Shown in pieces: positions 28,356 through 31,026 of a stretch of DNA of 31,026 nt. The position numbers were made by a program, and so were the translations under genes. Source of the stretch: a virus. The stretch is from positions 1-31,026 of IMG/VR virus record IMGVR_UViG_3300035162_001121, one strand, 5' to 3'. Below the pieces are notes generated by a model, which was not told the DNA's origin, did no database searches, and saw nothing but the letters and a program-made list of their open reading frames with translations. Every line of letters starts with the position of its first letter. Positions within the stretch are counted from its first letter, which is position 1.

Positions 28356-29879
28356 ATGGCATACACTATTAATAGATACAGCAACGCAACACTAACAGTT
28401 GTTGAGGACGGTACAATTGATCAAACTACCGACCTAAAACTTGTCGGTAAGAATTACGCAGGATACGGCGAAATACAAAACGAAAATATGGTATTTTTGC
28501 TAGAAAACTTTAGTGGTGCAAATCCTCCACCTAAAGCTATCAGCGGACAAATTTGGTTTGACACTGGAAATTCTAAATTAAAATTTTATGACGGCACACA
28601 ATGGCGAACAACAGGTGGCGCTGAAATTGCAGCAACACAGCCAGCAGGATTGTCCCAGGGTGATTTTTGGTGGGATACTGGCAACGAGCAATTGTATGCA
28701 TACAACGGAACTGATTTCGTACTTGTTGGACCTCAAGATGCAGGCGAAGGCATTACCCAGATGCAAAGTCGCAGTGTTAGAGATACTGAAAACTTAACAA
28801 AAAGTGTAATTACTGCTACTGTAAACGATGAAGTTATATTTGTAATCAGTGCCCATGTCGGAAACGGAGCCGGGTTTACTATTGATAGTTCAGATGCAGA
28901 AAATGCTATTTCAGGATTTGATGTAATAAGACCAGGTATTACTTTAAAGAACACAACTAATGCTACTGGCGGAGTAACTAATACTAATCATCAGTTCCAT
29001 GGCACTGCATCAAACGCTTTAAAACTTAACGGAGTTGCTGCATCTAACTATGTTACTACTAGTGCTGGCGTCCCTACAGTGTTTACTCAGCTTACTAACT
29101 TTCAAACAGATGCAGGTCTTGCTATTGGAGCAGGTCTTGATCTAAAATTATATATTGAGAATGATAACGAAGGCGTTATTGCTAACGAAGTTGGGTCTGT
29201 AGTTAAATTAAGAGCTAACGATAGCGGCACAAATAAAAACATCCTACAACTACAACCAGGCAGTGTACTACCTGGAAGAAATATTGCTAATACTGGAGTT
29301 GAAAGTATTACTTTAGGAGCAATCGGTAGTGAATTTACAAACATACATGCTACGACATTTACAGGAACTGCAACATTAGCAGGCTCTCTTGTTGTAGGCG
29401 GATCTGCACGGGCTGGATATGTTGGATCAGCAGGGGCCGCTACTCCAAATACAGTAGCGGTTAGAGACGGCGGCGGAAACCTAAATGCAGTATTATTTCA
29501 AGGTATTGCAACTAGCGCACAGTATGCTGACCTTGCAGAAAAATACACAACAGCAGAAGAATTACCAGCAGGCACAGCAGTTGCAGTGTCGTACGGTGAT
29601 GATGCAGAAGTAGAACCAGCAAATGCAAGCAAACATTGTATTGGTGTTGTTTCAACTGACCCTGCATTTTTAATGAATAGTGAAATTGACGGACAGTATA
29701 TTGGTCTTAAAGGACGTCTTCCAGTAAGAGTTTCGGGTGTTGTTAAAAAAGGTCAAGCAATATATGCTTGGGACAATGGTGTTTGTTCAACACTTGCAAC
29801 AACAGCTCTAGTTGGAGTCGCACTTGAATCAAGTACTGACGAAAACGAAAAACTTATTGAGTGTGTTCTAAAAGTATAA
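28356..29879 (+). CDS. Tail fibre paralogue with YADLAEKY-type C-terminal domain
   Basis: A 507-residue third paralogue. The N-terminus repeats the shared module (GKNYAGYGEIQNENMVFLLE, GQIWFDTGNSKLKFYDG, GDFWWDTGNEQLYAYNG). The shaft is shorter and includes SEFTNIHATTFTGTATLAGS. The last 115 residues start with AQYADLAEKYTTAEELPAGT and continue through HCIGVVSTDPAFLMNS and GLKGRLPVRVSGVVKKGQAI. I recognise this as a recurrent C-terminal domain of phage structural proteins, which resembles but is not clearly the same as the self-cleaving intramolecular chaperone domains of some fibres. No cleavage residue can be assigned. A GATAAATA element is at 28321-28328, and AAGGGG at 28338-28343 is a somewhat distant ribosome site. 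Confidence 0.7.
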   Translation: MAYTINRYSNATLTVVEDGTIDQTTDLKLVGKNYAGYGEIQNENMVFLLENFSGANPPPKAISGQIWFDTGNSKLKFYDGTQWRTTGGAEIAATQPAGLSQGDFWWDTGNEQLYAYNGTDFVLVGPQDAGEGITQMQSRSVRDTENLTKSVITATVNDEVIFVISAHVGNGAGFTIDSSDAENAISGFDVIRPGITLKNTTNATGGVTNTNHQFHGTASNALKLNGVAASNYVTTSAGVPTVFTQLTNFQTDAGLAIGAGLDLKLYIENDNEGVIANEVGSVVKLRANDSGTNKNILQLQPGSVLPGRNIANTGVESITLGAIGSEFTNIHATTFTGTATLAGSLVVGGSARAGYVGSAGAATPNTVAVRDGGGNLNAVLFQGIATSAQYADLAEKYTTAEELPAGTAVAVSYGDDAEVEPANASKHCIGVVSTDPAFLMNSEIDGQYIGLKGRLPVRVSGVVKKGQAIYAWDNGVCSTLATTALVGVALESSTDENEKLIECVLKV

Positions 29880-29882
29880 ATA
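29875..29882 (+). promoter_or_regulatory. Putative late promoter -10, exact TATAAATA
   Basis: An exact copy of the T4 late promoter -10 sequence, which overlaps the stop of the third fibre gene and lies 26 nt before the next ATG. In T4 this element is read by the gp55 sigma factor with the gp45 clamp and gp33; those factors are not encoded in this window. Confidence 0.55.
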
Positions 29883-29908
29883 TACATAGTTAATTAGGAG
29901 CGGTAAGT

Positions 29909-30841
29909 ATGGCTAAAGCAGTCGGTGATAAAGTAACAGAATTAGATTACAACACTTTACAAAGTGGAATTAATGTAATTATGGGTACACCTGCAGGAAC
30001 AACAGAGACTAATGCAACAGGATATAATCAATCTTTAGCAAGTGCTCAAGTTAGTGTAGGTAATAGTGTAACAGCAGCACAGTGGGATAATCTGCGTGGT
30101 GATATTACTAAAGCATACACACACCAATTTGGCTCAGGTCCTACTATAACAAATGTCGGAGACGATGATACCGTCACAGCAACAGTACACAATCAATACG
30201 AAACTTTAGTTTCTACAGTAAGTAGCGATCCTAATAGATATACTGTAGGCGCTGCACAGTTTAGTACTGTAGCAGGTATTACTGGTACTAAAGCAGCAGG
30301 ATGGAATGGCACAGAAACACATATGGTTAGCGTAACGTTTACTAATGCTAACCATCGACAGTCTTTTTTTAATGCTGGTGGCCAAATAAGAATTTATGTT
30401 AGTAATGATAAATCTTCCCCTGATGCTAAGACTCAAGACTGGCAACACATTTTAAATGACGGCGGTCAGGTGTTTTTAAATTACAAAGAGTCTGCTAGAG
30501 TAGCAGGAACTGGTAGCGCAGATTATTATGGTACAGGAAGTACTGATGGTAACTACAATCTTACTACAGCCTATAAAACAATTTGGACAGCATCAGGTGC
30601 GAATCCGTATAGTGAAAATAATTTAGCTATAGCAGTAAAAGCATCTGCAAGCAACGTACTTCAATTTAGAATCAGACTATCTGATGACGATGCTGGTGAC
30701 CAAACCGGCACAGGTCCAGCAGTTGACGAAACTGTACAAGGTACAACAACTAGTGCAGTAACTTATATTCGTCCAACTGGTGCTAACGTAAGTATTCCAG
30801 CACCAGTATTTGCAGCAGCTACCGGAAATACATTCGCATAA
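29909..30841 (+). CDS. Conserved virion structural protein of unknown function
   Basis: A 310-residue protein of a type I associate with marine T4-like virions; no function is assigned. The N-terminus looks helical (DKVTELDYNTLQSGINVIMG, then GNSVTAAQWDNLRGDITKAY). The middle has a recognisable VSVTFTNANHRQSFFNAGGQ...IRIYVS segment followed by QDWQHILNDGGQVFLNYKES, which looks like a beta-sandwich. The C-terminus is Thr/Gly/Ala-rich. No signal or membrane segment is seen. AGGAG at 29896-29900 is eight bases upstream of the ATG, and an exact TATAAATA lies at 29875-29882. It is the last gene of the structural block. Confidence 0.65.
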   Translation: MAKAVGDKVTELDYNTLQSGINVIMGTPAGTTETNATGYNQSLASAQVSVGNSVTAAQWDNLRGDITKAYTHQFGSGPTITNVGDDDTVTATVHNQYETLVSTVSSDPNRYTVGAAQFSTVAGITGTKAAGWNGTETHMVSVTFTNANHRQSFFNAGGQIRIYVSNDKSSPDAKTQDWQHILNDGGQVFLNYKESARVAGTGSADYYGTGSTDGNYNLTTAYKTIWTASGANPYSENNLAIAVKASASNVLQFRIRLSDDDAGDQTGTGPAVDETVQGTTTSAVTYIRPTGANVSIPAPVFAAATGNTFA

Positions 30842-30844
30842 TGC

Positions 30845-30873
30845 TTGACATATAGATAGATTGAGTATATACT
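30845..30873 (+). promoter_or_regulatory. Sigma70-type promoter for the gene at 30901
   Basis: TTGACA (30845-30850), a 17-nt spacer and TATACT (30868-30873). The -35 is perfect, the -10 has one mismatch to TATAAT, and the spacing is optimal. A start near 30880 gives a leader of about 20 nt with GAGG at 30888-30891. This differs from the TAAATA-type elements in all upstream gaps, so the next gene is probably read by host-type RNA polymerase. Confidence 0.7.
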
Positions 30874-30887
30874 TGTTATAAGTATAT
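30867..30887. repeat. Perfect 8-bp inverted repeat over the -10 (possible operator)
   Basis: The arms atatactt (30867-30874) and aagtatat (30880-30887) are exact reverse complements around a 5-nt loop gttat. The left arm contains the -10 hexamer and the right arm spans the expected start site. It is A+T-rich and has no following T-run, so a terminator is unlikely. A binding site for a dimeric regulator is the simplest reading, but this is inference. Confidence 0.5.
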
Positions 30888-30900
30888 GAGGATTTATCTA

Positions 30901-31026
30901 TGGACGAACGACTAGAAAAAGCATTAGAGTTTTCTAATTTTTTAGAAACTCAAAACAATCAAAAAAGTATTTTCCTAAAACAATATTACGATAATTTAGT
31001 TCATTATGTAGATGGACATAAGATAT
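30901..31026 (+). CDS. Small protein of unknown function (3' partial)
   Basis: The frame is open from ATG 30901 to the right edge, giving 42 residues that begin MDERLEKALEFSNFLETQNN and continue QKSIFLKQYYDN. The sequence is helical, charged and Asn/Gln-rich, unlike the Gly/Thr-rich structural proteins upstream. It faintly recalls small conserved hypothetical proteins beside tail genes of cyanophages, but no function can be given. GAGG at 30888-30891 serves as ribosome site, and it has its own sigma70-like promoter just upstream. Confidence 0.65.

Noticed and set aside
28588-28797. Plus-strand frame of 69 codons inside the third fibre gene
   Set aside because: It overlaps a conserved repeat of the fibre in another frame, and its composition is that expected from a frame shift of the real gene.
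30867-30887. Inverted repeat as a rho-independent terminator for the structural operon
   Set aside because: The stem is almost all A/T and no U-run follows; it overlaps a strong promoter -10, so an operator is the better reading.
1-31026. tRNA genes, CRISPR arrays, insertion sequences or attachment sites
   Set aside because: Gaps are all under 60 nt and were read individually; none holds a cloverleaf, regularly spaced repeats or transposase-type terminal repeats.

Overview
The window is one densely packed, plus-strand block of late virion genes from a T4-like tailed phage with a contractile tail (myovirus). It covers the baseplate and tail-fibre region. The DNA is strongly A+T-rich by eye. 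The gene types (a very large protein after gp6, tandem fibre paralogues with GQ[LI]W repeats, gp5 without lysozyme) are those I associate with marine T4-like phages of low-GC hosts such as SAR11 or picocyanobacteria. That host guess is inference; nothing in the window names the host. No tRNA, CRISPR array, insertion sequence, integrase or minus-strand gene is supported.

Layout. Positions 1-8699 hold the tail-tube/baseplate junction and inner baseplate: a left-truncated gp48/gp54-like protein, gp53 (wedge), a large hub protein probably equivalent to gp27, gp5 (central spike without lysozyme), gp25 (sheath-initiating wedge protein) and an enlarged gp6 (wedge). Positions 8699-23665 are a single open gene for a 4988-residue protein in the gp7 position. 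It fills almost half the window and is built from recognisable repeats: an interrupted FG-GAP-type beta-propeller, aromatic carbohydrate-module-like segments, GxGY glycine repeats and C-terminal DGST repeats. Positions 23686-30841 hold a conserved unknown protein, three tandem paralogous tail-fibre genes that share an N-terminus but have different C-termini, and another unknown virion protein. Position 30901 onward is the start of a small gene cut by the right edge.

Expression. Many junctions are overlapping or abutting (TAATG, ATGA, TAAATG), which suggests translational coupling. All six gaps longer than about 14 nt inside the structural block carry a TAAATA-type element. Four fit NATAAATA, and one is exactly TATAAATA, the T4 late-promoter sequence. 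The last gap, before position 30901, instead has a near-consensus sigma70 promoter (TTGACA, 17 nt, TATACT) whose -10 lies in a perfect 8-bp inverted repeat. This suggests a change of transcription class at the end of the structural cluster.

How the products fit together: the gp27-like hub and gp5 form the central hub and spike; gp53, gp25, gp6 and probably the giant protein form the wedges around it; gp48/54 caps the hub and starts the tube; the giant protein and the fibres reach outward and are the likely host-contact elements. The most unusual items are the giant mosaic protein with its split propeller and the promoter switch at the right end.
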